64,000 bases of DNA from Ignavibacteriota bacterium. GTDB taxonomy: Bacteria; Bacteroidota; Ignavibacteria; UBA10030; UBA6906. Position 1 is the stretch's first letter, and the number at the start of each line of letters is the position of its first letter. Positions 33,615 to 42,204 of this stretch are shown here, in pieces. The notes beneath the pieces are model-generated. The model was not told the origin of the DNA. It made no database searches and saw only the letters and a program-made list of their open reading frames with translations. The stretch covers positions 124,001 to 188,000 of the forward strand of contig JADJHP010000007.1 of assembly GCA_016707525.1 (NCBI GenBank), written 5' to 3'. Position numbers and translations under genes: made by a program.

Positions 33615-34394
33615 TTAGTCGTTGGACCGCGTGTTGAGGATCTGCACCACGTTGTAGCTGGCTTCGTCGATCATGTACGTGAAATTGTCGATCTTCGTCA
33701 CGAAGAAGTTGTACGCAATGATACCGATGATGGCCGCCAGCAGTCCGAGGGCCGTGTTGATCAGCGCTTCCGAGATACCGATCGACAGCTGGATGGCATC
33801 CGGTGCACCTGCCTTGGCAAGAGCGGTGAATGCACGGATCATACCGACCGTCGTGCCGAGCAGACCGGCCATGGTGGCGATCGAGGCGATCGTGGACAGC
33901 GCGATCAGGTTGCGCTCGAGCAGCGGGGTCTCCAGGCTGGTGGCTTCTTCGATCGCACGCTGGGTCTCCTGCATGCGCTTCTCCGGATCCAGCTTCTTCT
34001 CCGCCAGCACCTGCTTGTACCGCTCGAGGCCGGAACGGATGATGTTCGCAGCGGAACCACGCTGCGCATCACATTCCTTGATCGCCTCATCGATCTTGTT
34101 CGACATCAAATGACCCTGCACGGTCTTCAGGAAGGTCGGGAGCGAGCGCTTGCCGTTCGCCTTGCGCAATGAGAAGATACGCTCAAACACCAGCGTGAGG
34201 TCCATCAACGTGAGCGTGATCAGGAAGGGCACAACGATACCGCCGGTATACACGGTGCCGAGGAGGTTGTCAGGCACGGTGCGGACTTCGCCGTTCCGGA
34301 AGTTCGCCGGGTTACCCAGGATGAACTGGTAGATGAGGATGGCCACGATGGCGGTGACCACGATCACCACCGAAAGAAAGATGGACTGCTTCAT
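33615..34394 (-). CDS. exbB: ExbB/TolQ/MotA family proton channel protein
   Basis: The ATG at 34394 with AAGGAG upstream gives 259 residues. There are three or four membrane segments (FLSVVIVVTAIVAILIYQFI; GGIVVPFLITLTLMDLTLVF; IASIATMAGLLGTTVGMI; ALINTALGLLAAIIGIIAYN). The last two match the MotA/TolQ/ExbB core. With ExbD it uses the proton gradient to power TonB. It starts 46 bp after the STAS gene and is probably cotranscribed with it. Confidence 0.92.
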   Translation of the reverse strand: MKQSIFLSVVIVVTAIVAILIYQFILGNPANFRNGEVRTVPDNLLGTVYTGGIVVPFLITLTLMDLTLVFERIFSLRKANGKRSLPTFLKTVQGHLMSNKIDEAIKECDAQRGSAANIIRSGLERYKQVLAEKKLDPEKRMQETQRAIEEATSLETPLLERNLIALSTIASIATMAGLLGTTVGMIRAFTALAKAGAPDAIQLSIGISEALINTALGLLAAIIGIIAYNFFVTKIDNFTYMIDEASYNVVQILNTRSND

Positions 34395-34440
34395 TGATGT
34401 GCACTCCTTTGGTATATGGTACTGTGAGCTGTGGTACGAA

Positions 34441-34794
34441 CTACTCGTTGCCGCCGAATGCCTTGACCGCTTCCTCACGGGTCTCTGCCACATCAAAGAC
34501 CATCGTGAGCTTCGTGATCACAAAGATGTTGTTGATGTTCTTGTTGATGCCGCACAGCTTGACATGCCCTTTGTTCTTCGAGAACGTCGTGTGCGCCGAC
34601 ACCAGCACACCGATCGCCGTGCTGTTCAGGTACGTGACCTTGCTGAGATCGATGATGAGCTTCTTCGTGCCCTGCTCAACGAAATCAGCAACTGCACTGC
34701 GCAGTTCGTCGGTCTCTTCCCCTCCCACAAGCGATCCCTTGACCTCGACGACGCCGATCTTGCCGCTTTGTAACGTGGTGGTCTTGACAGCCAT
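34441..34794 (-). CDS. STAS domain protein, paralog of 15946-16290
   Basis: 117 residues from the ATG at 34794 (CGGAGGTACC upstream); the longer frame to 35019 is rejected. The switch segment DLSKVTYLNSTAIGVLVSA is identical to that of the other STAS protein, and the C-terminal NIFVITKLTMVFDVAETREE is nearly the same. It is an antagonist-type STAS domain that likely changes partner on Ser phosphorylation. It is the first gene behind a sigma-54 type promoter and precedes exbB, which suggests a link to envelope energisation. Partner and phosphatase are unknown. Confidence 0.85.
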   Translation of the reverse strand: MAVKTTTLQSGKIGVVEVKGSLVGGEETDELRSAVADFVEQGTKKLIIDLSKVTYLNSTAIGVLVSAHTTFSKNKGHVKLCGINKNINNIFVITKLTMVFDVAETREEAVKAFGGNE

Positions 34795-34851
34795 GGTACC
34801 TCCGTTTGACTGAAGGAAAAGGAGATGTGGAATGTTCTGGAAGGATGAAAC

Positions 34852-34866
34852 GCAAATAGGGTGCCA
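34852..34866 (-). promoter_or_regulatory. Sigma-54 type promoter of the STAS-ExbB-TonB locus
   Basis: On the minus strand TGGCAC (34866-34861), 5 nt, TTGC (34855-34852): the -24 GG and -12 GC elements have the exact consensus spacing. The predicted start near 34840 gives a leader of about 46 nt. I found no equally good sigma-70 site for this operon; TTCGCC-N17-TATAGT further upstream (34931-34936 as -10) is weaker. Confidence 0.6.
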
Positions 34867-34901
34867 CGTATCACCCCGAATGCGCATCTGATGAATCCTT
34901 G

Positions 34902-34928
34902 GTAAACAAGGGTTTACAGGTGAACCCT
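34902..34928. promoter_or_regulatory. Overlapping inverted repeats upstream of the sigma-54 site
   Basis: GTAAAC-AAGG-GTTTAC (34902-34917) overlaps AGGGTT (34909-34914) ... AACCCT (34923-34928). They lie about 35-75 bp upstream of the -24 element, a plausible place for an enhancer-binding-protein site or another operator. Confidence 0.45.
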
Positions 34929-35032
34929 CAACTATAGAATGATGTGGAAGATGGGCGAAACGTGCATTATGCATGGCAGGATGTACAGCAAACAGGACGA
35001 TCGCCGGAAGGCTCGACACACCCTGAGCTTAG

Positions 35033-35057
35033 GGCATCGTGCAGAATGCACGATGCC
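35033..35057 (-). terminator. Hairpin downstream of the metallophosphoesterase gene
   Basis: GGCATCGTGCA (35033-35043) and TGCACGATGCC (35047-35057) form a perfect 11-bp stem with a GAA (TTC) loop, 65 bp past the stop codon. There is no U-run on the minus strand, so termination may need Rho or the stem may protect the 3' end. Confidence 0.55.
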
Positions 35058-35122
35058 GGGGTAAACTTGACCTCCAAAATCACCTCAAAACGCCACATCA
35101 CACGGACCACAAACCGCCCTCC

Positions 35123-36625
35123 CTACTTACACACCGCCGTGTACACCCGCCCGAACCCGTCCGTCGCTTCGATCCTGACCTCATTCGTGGCGGGCGCAAT
35201 AGCCGCCCGGAACAAATGATCGGTCTGCCATGGATCCGCCCACGGATGCTTGCGCGGGATCTCCGGCCCACGATACAATTGCGATGCAAGCGGATCGAAC
35301 CCCCTCCGCTGCTCCATCTTCCCCTTCCGGATGCCGTCCTCGTACCACACCACACTCCACGCCGGATCCCAATCCCAGACATTCGCGATCACCTCCGACA
35401 ACGCCGCGGGGTCCGTGCCACGGTCATACGCACGGATCTGCAGATCGGCCGCCTCACCCGTCGCCTTGTACCGCCACGTAATCTCCTCACCGTTCACTTC
35501 ATACACCGCATACCCGTTCGGCGTCCCGTCCGCACACACCGGACCCGTCCACCACGCCCCGCAGACCGCACCCGCGATATGGGTCGGGATGCCGCCATCC
35601 ACAACATGCTCACTCTCATGCTGATGCCCGGCAATGATGTGCGACTTGTACGGCGCAAGGACATCATAGAGCGCCTGACGGTTGTTCACCACCATGCTCT
35701 TCTCCGGCTTCTTGTTCCCCCACCGGAGATGCGTGGTGCAGTACGGCGGGATGTGCACGAACACCACCACGCGCCGCCCCTTCTCGATGACCTGCAGGTC
35801 GGCCTGCAACCAGTCGAGCTGCTCCTGCGACAGATACCCGATGTACCCGTCATCGATCCAGAACACATCGTCCAGGACCACGTAATGCACATCACCACGA
35901 TTGAAGGAATAATTGGCCGGTCCGAACGTGCGGTGAAATGTCACATCAGACAGGTCATCGGTCCGGACACGGTCCGCGTCGTGATTGCCCAGGACCTGGA
36001 AGAACGGGATGCCCATCTGGTGCACCGATCTCTCATACTCGGGGAAGAGTTGCAGACTATCGAACACCAGATCGCCACACCCGACACCGAAGAGGCGCGT
36101 GCCGGACATGGCCTTCGCGGTGGCGCGGACATCCGGCACGGTCGTGGCATTCAACGACCCGATATCCTCCATATCCAGCACCTGCGGATCGGCAAGCACC
36201 AGGAATCCATGCTTGTGGTCATTCCCTGTGGCCCGGGTCAGGTCGAACACCGCCGTGGCTTCGCCGTTCGCATCCGCAACGATCGGTTGATGCATCGCCG
36301 CGGACCCGCGCGGAGAAAGCGGGATCTCGGCGGAGGATGGCAACGAGACGAACACATGCGGCCTGCGCGCATCGCTGATCAGCGTGTACGTCCCGTCGGC
36401 CGCGGTCACCGCAACGTTCCGTCCATCCGACACCGCCACGCGTCCAACACCGGCACCGCCCATGCGCACAACACCCTGCACGCGCACCGGCGCGAAGCCG
36501 GACGGAGAGCCCGGCAGGACCTGGCCAGCGATCAACCTGTCCGCCAGCGTACCGGCGACGATCGCGCCGCCAAATGTCCGGAGGAATGCCCGTCTGTTGA
36601 AGGCCATCGGTGTCTCGTTGCTCAT
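35123..36625 (-). CDS. Tat-exported calcineurin-like metallophosphoesterase
   Basis: 500 residues from the ATG at 36625, which has GGAAGAG upstream; an ATG at 36640 is possible. The twin-arginine signal NRRAFLRTFGG shows Tat export. An Ig-like N-terminal domain (VQGVVRMGGAGVGRVAVSDG) precedes the phosphoesterase core with VLADPQ, GDLVFD, GNHDADR, VFVHIP and AGHQHESEH as metal ligands, then a C-terminal beta domain. This N-core-C order matches the MetallophosN / Metallophos / MetallophosC families. The substrate, perhaps a phosphodiester or phosphate released outside the cell, is unknown. Confidence 0.88.
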   Translation of the reverse strand: MSNETPMAFNRRAFLRTFGGAIVAGTLADRLIAGQVLPGSPSGFAPVRVQGVVRMGGAGVGRVAVSDGRNVAVTAADGTYTLISDARRPHVFVSLPSSAEIPLSPRGSAAMHQPIVADANGEATAVFDLTRATGNDHKHGFLVLADPQVLDMEDIGSLNATTVPDVRATAKAMSGTRLFGVGCGDLVFDSLQLFPEYERSVHQMGIPFFQVLGNHDADRVRTDDLSDVTFHRTFGPANYSFNRGDVHYVVLDDVFWIDDGYIGYLSQEQLDWLQADLQVIEKGRRVVVFVHIPPYCTTHLRWGNKKPEKSMVVNNRQALYDVLAPYKSHIIAGHQHESEHVVDGGIPTHIAGAVCGAWWTGPVCADGTPNGYAVYEVNGEEITWRYKATGEAADLQIRAYDRGTDPAALSEVIANVWDWDPAWSVVWYEDGIRKGKMEQRRGFDPLASQLYRGPEIPRKHPWADPWQTDHLFRAAIAPATNEVRIEATDGFGRVYTAVCK

Positions 36626-36713
36626 AGCATACTCTTCCATGGTACAAGGGGGTCGTCGGTCGAAGCAGGATAATGATTTTGTGACTGAAGTTCCAGAGGA
36701 AGCTCCCCGCCGG

Positions 36714-38252
36714 TCACTTCCCCGGGTGATCGCCCTTCCCATGGCCGGTGATCTCCCCGATCCACGCCATGAATTGCTCCCCATCCTCGTTCGCCCCATG
36801 CCCGCCATCCCAGTACAACCAGGCATCCACAGCCTTCCCCTGGTTCTCAAGACTCACGGCCAGGTTCGCCATCACGGTCAGGGAGGTGTGATTGTCAGAA
36901 GAGCCCTGCCGCAACCACCAGTAATGCACGCACCCGCTGTGCTTCCTGCGGATGAACGTCATGGCATTCATCATCTCCACCAGCTTCTGCAGCGCGGGAT
37001 CGATCCCGGCAACGCTCCCCGTGGCATGACGGAGGCTGAACTCTGTGAAATGCCGCGCGTTGACCGTCCGTGTACCGAACAGGATCGGCTCGGGCTGCGA
37101 CATGGCAAGGTCGTCGAATGCAGGTACCCCCTTCATCCGGCCGACATGCGCAACGTAGTCGCGGAACGAGAACACGGGGCCATACTCGTTCCAGTCGATC
37201 CAGGTATTCTTCGCAAGGTAACTCCGCCGGTCCGCTTCACTCAACGCCCGGAGAGTGCGCTCCGCGGAAGGGATGAGATACTCGTGCAGGAGATACCGGT
37301 CGTAATTCTCCGCCGTCAGCAGCCCGAATCCGTTCCGTCCCTGCAAACCGAGCGACGGCTGATAGGATGCATACAATGCCCTGAGTTCGCGCGACAACGT
37401 CTGGTCCACGCGGCCTCCACTTCGCGGCGTCGTTCCGTACATCCATTCATAGGCGCCGTCCGCGTGCTCGAGGTCCGTGATCGGACAGTAACACGCGCTC
37501 GCGAAAATGCGATCGTCCCCCTTCGCAGCTCCGATCTCCTGAAGGTACGGTTCGTACAGTGGACTATCGCCGGAAGCCCCCAGGAGTGCAGAGAGTGCGC
37601 CACCTGCACTGACGCCGGTCGATACGATCCACTCCGTGTTGCCGGGCACGATGCCCTGATTGTGGCGCAGGTAGCGCACCGCGGCTTTCAGATCGACGAT
37701 CGCGGCAGGAGCTTTGCCATAGTACGTCCCATCCGCCGCTCTGTTGTCCCGGCCACGGCACGCAACCGTGATGACGACGTAGCCTGCCGCCAGCGCAAGC
37801 TCCACATTGGACACTTTGGGCCGCACACCCGCCCGTGGCTGTGGTGCGCCCGCCGGAGGCGGGGCCGCCGACCGCGTCGATCGGTCCATTTCCTGGCGTG
37901 TGACGCTGCACGACATGTATCCGCCGACCCCAATAGAAAAGAGGATCGGGGCGTGCATCGGGTCGACCTCCACACCATCTACGCTCACCGGGGCGTAGAC
38001 ATTCAGGCTCTGGTACTCTTTATCCACCGGGAGGGCAACATACGGGATGTGGAGATACGCGCGGTAGGTCACCTTTCGCTCGCCGGCGGAGGTGTGCACG
38101 GTCCGCTGCTTGACGGTGAAACGGTCTTTCGGGAAGAGCAGCGGATCCTTTGTCTGGCTTCCGGCAGGCAGTGAACAGAGCACGCCCGCGAGAACGAGCG
38201 CGCTCCACATGGCCACCACTGTCCGTGGCCGCCGTATGCCGTCAGAGTCCAT
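36714..38252 (-). CDS. Exported alpha/beta hydrolase, subtype B tannase-like
   Basis: 512 residues from the ATG at 38252, overlapping the end of the sigma-54 regulator gene by 11 bp. A signal peptide (WSALVLAGVLCSLPAGS) is followed by an alpha/beta hydrolase domain with the nucleophile elbow GVSAGGAL and His in WDGGHGANEDG. The stretches YVVITVACRGRDN, GKAPAAIVDLKAAVRYLRHN and CPITDLEHADGAYEWMYG are like bacterial subtype B tannases, which hydrolyse galloyl esters. A different ester could be the real substrate. The position behind a two-component system suggests regulated secretion. Confidence 0.8.
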   Translation of the reverse strand: MDSDGIRRPRTVVAMWSALVLAGVLCSLPAGSQTKDPLLFPKDRFTVKQRTVHTSAGERKVTYRAYLHIPYVALPVDKEYQSLNVYAPVSVDGVEVDPMHAPILFSIGVGGYMSCSVTRQEMDRSTRSAAPPPAGAPQPRAGVRPKVSNVELALAAGYVVITVACRGRDNRAADGTYYGKAPAAIVDLKAAVRYLRHNQGIVPGNTEWIVSTGVSAGGALSALLGASGDSPLYEPYLQEIGAAKGDDRIFASACYCPITDLEHADGAYEWMYGTTPRSGGRVDQTLSRELRALYASYQPSLGLQGRNGFGLLTAENYDRYLLHEYLIPSAERTLRALSEADRRSYLAKNTWIDWNEYGPVFSFRDYVAHVGRMKGVPAFDDLAMSQPEPILFGTRTVNARHFTEFSLRHATGSVAGIDPALQKLVEMMNAMTFIRRKHSGCVHYWWLRQGSSDNHTSLTVMANLAVSLENQGKAVDAWLYWDGGHGANEDGEQFMAWIGEITGHGKGDHPGK

Positions 38253-39555
38253 ATTTTTTCCGCTTCCGGTAGAGCGTCGCCGGGTCGATGCCGAGGATCG
38301 TCGCCGCTTCATCCAGGTCCTTTGCGAGCCTCAGCACCTTGATGATGTGCTGCTGTTCCACTTCTTCCAGCGACATCGGCCGGGAAGCCGGGGTCGCAAG
38401 CGTCTGGAACTCTTCCGGCAGGTGGTACAACTGGACCGGCTCACCGCGTGCAAGGATCACCGCGCGTTCCATGACATTCTCCAGTTCGCGCACATTCCCC
38501 TTCCATCCGTACCCGCTGAGCGCTGCCATCACCTGCGGCGCCACGTCCGTGTTCGCACCCAGCTTGGTCAGGAAATGCTGGGCGAGGAGCGGGATGTCCT
38601 CCTGCCGCTCCCGGAGGGGCGGGAGCTTCAATTTCACGGCGTTGAGCCGGTAGTAGAGGTCCTCGCGGAACTGGCCATTCTCCACCGCTGCCTGCAGGTC
38701 GCGGTTCGTTGCAGCGAGAACGCGCACATCCACTTTGCTCGTGGCGGTCTCGCCCACCCGCTCGAATTCCTTGTGCTGCAGGAACCGGAGGAGTTTCACC
38801 TGCGTCGGCGGCGGGATCTCGCCGATCTCATCCAGGAACACCGTGCCGCCGTCGGCCGCTTCAAAGCGCCCCTGTCGGTCGCGTACGGCGCCGGTGAACG
38901 AGCCTTTCACATGGCCGAACAATTCACTCTCGAGCAGGTTCTCTGCCAGCGCCGAACAGTTCACCGTCACGAACGGGCGGTCCTTCCGCGGACTGCTGTC
39001 GTGGATCAGATGCGCCAGCAGCTCCTTGCCCGTGCCGCTCTCCCCTTCCACCAGCACCGCGATGCTGCTGTCCGCCACCTGCAACGCCAGCGCGATGAGG
39101 CTCTTCATCCGCTCGCTGCGCGTGACAAGCGACCCGGTACCGCCCCTCCGTGCAAGTTCTTCTTTGAGCTGCCGGAGTTCCGACTTCATGTGGTGATGCG
39201 ACGCGACCTTGTCGATGAACAGCTGCAGCTCGGAGAACTCGAAAGGCTTCTGCAGATAATCGTACGCACCGAGCTTCATCGCCTCGACCGCCGAGTCGAT
39301 GCTGCCGTGCGCCGTCATGAGCACGACGGTCATCTCGGGCGCCAGCGTGCGCGCCTCGCGCAGCAGGTCGATGCCGCTGAGCGGCTCCATCTTCAGGTCG
39401 AAGAGCCCGATGTCGAAATGGTCCACACGCATCGCCTCGAGCGCCTGCAACGGATGCAGGAACGATGTCACGTCATAGCCGGACGCGCCAAGGGCGATGC
39501 CCACGGTCTTGAGGATGTTCTGCTCGTCGTCCACGAGGAGGATCGAGGCCTTCAT
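38242..39555 (-). CDS. Sigma-54-dependent response regulator (NtrC/AtoC family)
   Basis: 437 residues: a receiver domain (Asp9/Asp10, phospho-acceptor Asp53, QKPF lysine), an AAA+ sigma-54 activation domain (Walker A GESGTGKE, Walker B FLDEIGE) and a Fis-type helix-turn-helix at the C-terminus (LDEAATILGIDPATLYRKRKKYGL). The sigma-54 contact loop reads GSFTGA rather than the usual GAFTGA, a variant that occurs in natural activators. The start overlaps the sensor kinase stop (ATGA), so the two form a pair. It may act on the sigma-54 promoter at 34852-34866. Confidence 0.93.
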   Translation of the reverse strand: MKASILLVDDEQNILKTVGIALGASGYDVTSFLHPLQALEAMRVDHFDIGLFDLKMEPLSGIDLLREARTLAPEMTVVLMTAHGSIDSAVEAMKLGAYDYLQKPFEFSELQLFIDKVASHHHMKSELRQLKEELARRGGTGSLVTRSERMKSLIALALQVADSSIAVLVEGESGTGKELLAHLIHDSSPRKDRPFVTVNCSALAENLLESELFGHVKGSFTGAVRDRQGRFEAADGGTVFLDEIGEIPPPTQVKLLRFLQHKEFERVGETATSKVDVRVLAATNRDLQAAVENGQFREDLYYRLNAVKLKLPPLRERQEDIPLLAQHFLTKLGANTDVAPQVMAALSGYGWKGNVRELENVMERAVILARGEPVQLYHLPEEFQTLATPASRPMSLEEVEQQHIIKVLRLAKDLDEAATILGIDPATLYRKRKKYGL

Positions 39556-41462
39556 GTGCGCTCTCCCTGTATCTGCGCGGCCGTCACCGGCCTCCTGGTG
39601 GGCAGCACGAACGCGAACGTGCTCCCCTGTCCGACCTCACTCTCCACCCAGATCCTGCCCCCGTACATTTCCACGATCTCCTTTGCGATGGCAAGGCCCA
39701 GCCCGACGCTCCCCGGCGTGCTGCCGGCGGCGTTCCGCACCTGCACGAACTTGTCGAAGATCCGGTCAATGTGTTCGCGCGGAATGCCCACACCGGTGTC
39801 CCGCACTTCGAGGCGGATCTCCCCGGGAGCAGTGCTCCCCAGCACGGAGACCGTGCCGCCGGCGTCGGTGTACTTCAACGCGTTGGTCACCAGGTTGGTG
39901 ATCACCCACGAAAGCTGCTGCTCGTCCGCGACGATCTGCGGCAGCGACGACGGCACGGAGGATTCCAGCGCCACTTTCTTCTCCTGGAACTGGATGCGCA
40001 GCGGGCGCAGCGTGGCCTCCACCACTTCATGCATGGCGAGCGGTTCGTCGCGTACCTGCACGCGGCCAGATTCAAGTTTCGACAGCTGGAGAAGCTCCCG
40101 GGCGAGTTTCGTGAGCCGGTAGCAATCCTCTTTGGCGGCGCTGACCAGTTCCTTCTGCTTCGGCGTGAGCGGCCCCAGAAGCTGCTGGTCGAGGATGTCC
40201 ACGCTCATGTTGATCGAGGTCACCGGTGTGCGGAACTCATGCGACACGGTGGCGATGAAATCGGACTTCATGCGGTCCAGTTCCTTGAACTGGGTGATGT
40301 CCTGCATGAGCAGGAGGACGCCGTACAGGTCGCCGTCGGGCGTCTGCAGCACCGTCACCTTCGGACGGAAGAATGACGACAGCCCATCCCGGTCGAACTG
40401 CAGGAACGAGAGGCGGCGGTCGTCCATGATGGCCGCCTCGTCCAGCGGACTGCGCAGGAGCGTGAGCACCCGGTCATCGTTCACCATGGCGGTCACCGGC
40501 CTGCCGATCGCCGTCGCTTCCTCGAATCCGAACAGGTCCGCCACCCGCTTGTTCACATGCAGGATCGTGGACGATGCATCGATCATGATCAGGCCGTCGG
40601 TGATGCTGTCCACGATGGTCTCGGATTTCCGCTTCTCGGACAGGAGCGTGTCGATGTTGATCTGGTCGTACTGCCGGAGCCGCTCGGTCATCTTGTTGAA
40701 CTCACGGCTGAGCTGCCCCACCTCATCGTCCGAGAGCACGTCGATCTTGAGATCGATGTTCCCGGCGCCGATCTGCTTCACCCGTTCGGTAAGGAGTTCC
40801 GCCGGCGTGATGAACGAGCGTATCAGCCAGGCGGTCGCGATGATGCTGAGCACGAGCATGATGATCGCCGCCATCATGGCGCCGAAGGCGGTCTTGTTCG
40901 CTATCGAATGGGTCTCCGGCATGGCGTTGTAGAGATCGTTCTGGTTGATCTCGAACAACGTGAAACACTGGTTCCGGAGCTGGTCGGAGATGGGACGGAT
41001 CCGGTCGTAGTAGTACCCCTTCGCCCCCTCGAACGCCCCCTGCGCGATGCGGGCATTCATGGAGTCGCCGAGGAGGATATACTGCCGGTACGTCGCCTGA
41101 ATGGAATCGCGGAGGGGCACCTGCTCGGGTAACGCACCCGCGCGCATCCCCTGCTCGAACCAATAGAAGAAGAGATCGCGGTTCTCGGTCCACTTGAGGA
41201 ACAGATCGCGGGCCTCGGTCAGACTCCCCCCCGGGGTCGCCGGCTCACCTTCGCTTGCCACCAGCAACGCGTTGTCCTGCCGCTCGAGCGACTTCATCAT
41301 GTTCTCGGCGGCGAGAACGTTCAGGTAGTTCTCCTGAATGATGGTGGTGACGCTGGTGGCGATGGAGTAGAAATTGTAGATGGACCAGTACGTGGCGGCA
41401 AGGTTCAACAGCACCAGAACGGCGAACGTCCAGACGATGCGCGCACGGATGCTTTTGAACAT
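39552..41462 (-). CDS. Membrane sensor histidine kinase with HAMP and PAS domains
   Basis: 636 residues. There are two membrane spans (near residues 10-32, WTFAVLVLLNLAATYWSIY, and AAIIMLVLSIIATAWLIR) with a ~160-residue periplasmic sensor domain, then HAMP, a PAS domain (DGLIMIDASSTILHVNKRVADLFG), HisKA (VSHEFRTPVTSINM) and HATPase (NLVTNALKYT, DTGVGIP, GLGLAIAKEI). The layout resembles KinB-type kinases, but the signal is not known. It is cotranscribed with its regulator, which overlaps by 4 bp, and starts 13 bp after the outer-membrane-type gene. Confidence 0.93.
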   Translation of the reverse strand: MFKSIRARIVWTFAVLVLLNLAATYWSIYNFYSIATSVTTIIQENYLNVLAAENMMKSLERQDNALLVASEGEPATPGGSLTEARDLFLKWTENRDLFFYWFEQGMRAGALPEQVPLRDSIQATYRQYILLGDSMNARIAQGAFEGAKGYYYDRIRPISDQLRNQCFTLFEINQNDLYNAMPETHSIANKTAFGAMMAAIIMLVLSIIATAWLIRSFITPAELLTERVKQIGAGNIDLKIDVLSDDEVGQLSREFNKMTERLRQYDQINIDTLLSEKRKSETIVDSITDGLIMIDASSTILHVNKRVADLFGFEEATAIGRPVTAMVNDDRVLTLLRSPLDEAAIMDDRRLSFLQFDRDGLSSFFRPKVTVLQTPDGDLYGVLLLMQDITQFKELDRMKSDFIATVSHEFRTPVTSINMSVDILDQQLLGPLTPKQKELVSAAKEDCYRLTKLARELLQLSKLESGRVQVRDEPLAMHEVVEATLRPLRIQFQEKKVALESSVPSSLPQIVADEQQLSWVITNLVTNALKYTDAGGTVSVLGSTAPGEIRLEVRDTGVGIPREHIDRIFDKFVQVRNAAGSTPGSVGLGLAIAKEIVEMYGGRIWVESEVGQGSTFAFVLPTRRPVTAAQIQGERT

Positions 41463-41475
41463 GGCCCCTGGCCTC

Positions 41476-42204
41476 TCAGAACATCACGCCCAGATACGGG
41501 CCGTGATGGAACGACGTGTAGGTGAACCGTTCATCGGCCATGTCCCACCGCTGCGCCCGCAGCCGGTACCCGACCACGATGCCGTCGCCGATGTGGACGG
41601 CCCGGAACAGGAACCGGGCATCGCAGTCCAGCGCCCTGGAAGAACCGCTGCCGGTGCCGAGACCTTCGAACGCGAAATGCACGATGCCGAGGGCAGTGAT
41701 GCCTGCATCGAACGCCGGGCTCCGGTACTGGTACCGCAGGCCGGCGCCGACACCAATGCTGGCGATATTGAAGTTGTCGCGCTGGGGCCCGGAGGCTTCT
41801 GCTTTGGTGAAATCCGCCGAGACGCAGATCGGGATGGAGAAGGTGCTGGCCGTGCGCACGGACAACGGGAGATCGTTCGTGAGGATGGTCCCGAAGTGCA
41901 CCGCCTCCTTGCTCTGCCCGTCGCGCCTGTAGCGCGTGTACCCGAAGGAAACCGTCACCGGCCCCTGATGGAAACTGAGCATCGGCATCCAGGCGCGGTA
42001 CCCGATCGCGGCGGAGTCGCCGAGCGGATTGCCGTTCCCTTTGTGGAAATCACGATCGAGCACACCTGCGGCGATGAACCGTGCCTCGAGTTGCGTGAAT
42101 GCGCGCGGCTCATCATACTGTGCCATGGCCACGGATCCTGCCAGCAGCAGGACGGCCACTGCCGTGGTGTGCCGGAGCGTCATCGTCCATTCCCCGATGC
42201 TCAT
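41476..42204 (-). CDS. Outer-membrane beta-barrel-like protein of unknown function
   Basis: 242 residues from the ATG at 42204, which overlaps the CorC stop (ATGA); an ATG at 42183 gives a tidier signal peptide (AVAVLLLAGSVAMAQ). The mature part has many short amphipathic strands and ends in an aromatic residue (HGPYLGVMF), as outer-membrane barrels do. I do not recognise the family. Its place directly before the sensor kinase makes a role in signal input conceivable. Confidence 0.65.
   Translation of the reverse strand: MSIGEWTMTLRHTTAVAVLLLAGSVAMAQYDEPRAFTQLEARFIAAGVLDRDFHKGNGNPLGDSAAIGYRAWMPMLSFHQGPVTVSFGYTRYRRDGQSKEAVHFGTILTNDLPLSVRTASTFSIPICVSADFTKAEASGPQRDNFNIASIGVGAGLRYQYRSPAFDAGITALGIVHFAFEGLGTGSGSSRALDCDARFLFRAVHIGDGIVVGYRLRAQRWDMADERFTYTSFHHGPYLGVMF

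Larger units (their letters stand above)
34795..35122. other. 328-bp gap: STAS leader, sigma-54 promoter, inverted repeats, hairpin
   Basis: This gap holds, from the STAS side, the ribosome site and leader, the sigma-54 type promoter (34852-34866), inverted repeats (34902-34928) and the hairpin that closes the metallophosphoesterase operon (35033-35057). I see no gene in it. Confidence 0.6.

Noticed and set aside
32511..34172. A 553-codon plus-strand open frame over the exbB-exbD genes
   Set aside because: Shadow of three well-conserved membrane protein genes on the minus strand; no ribosome site or homology.
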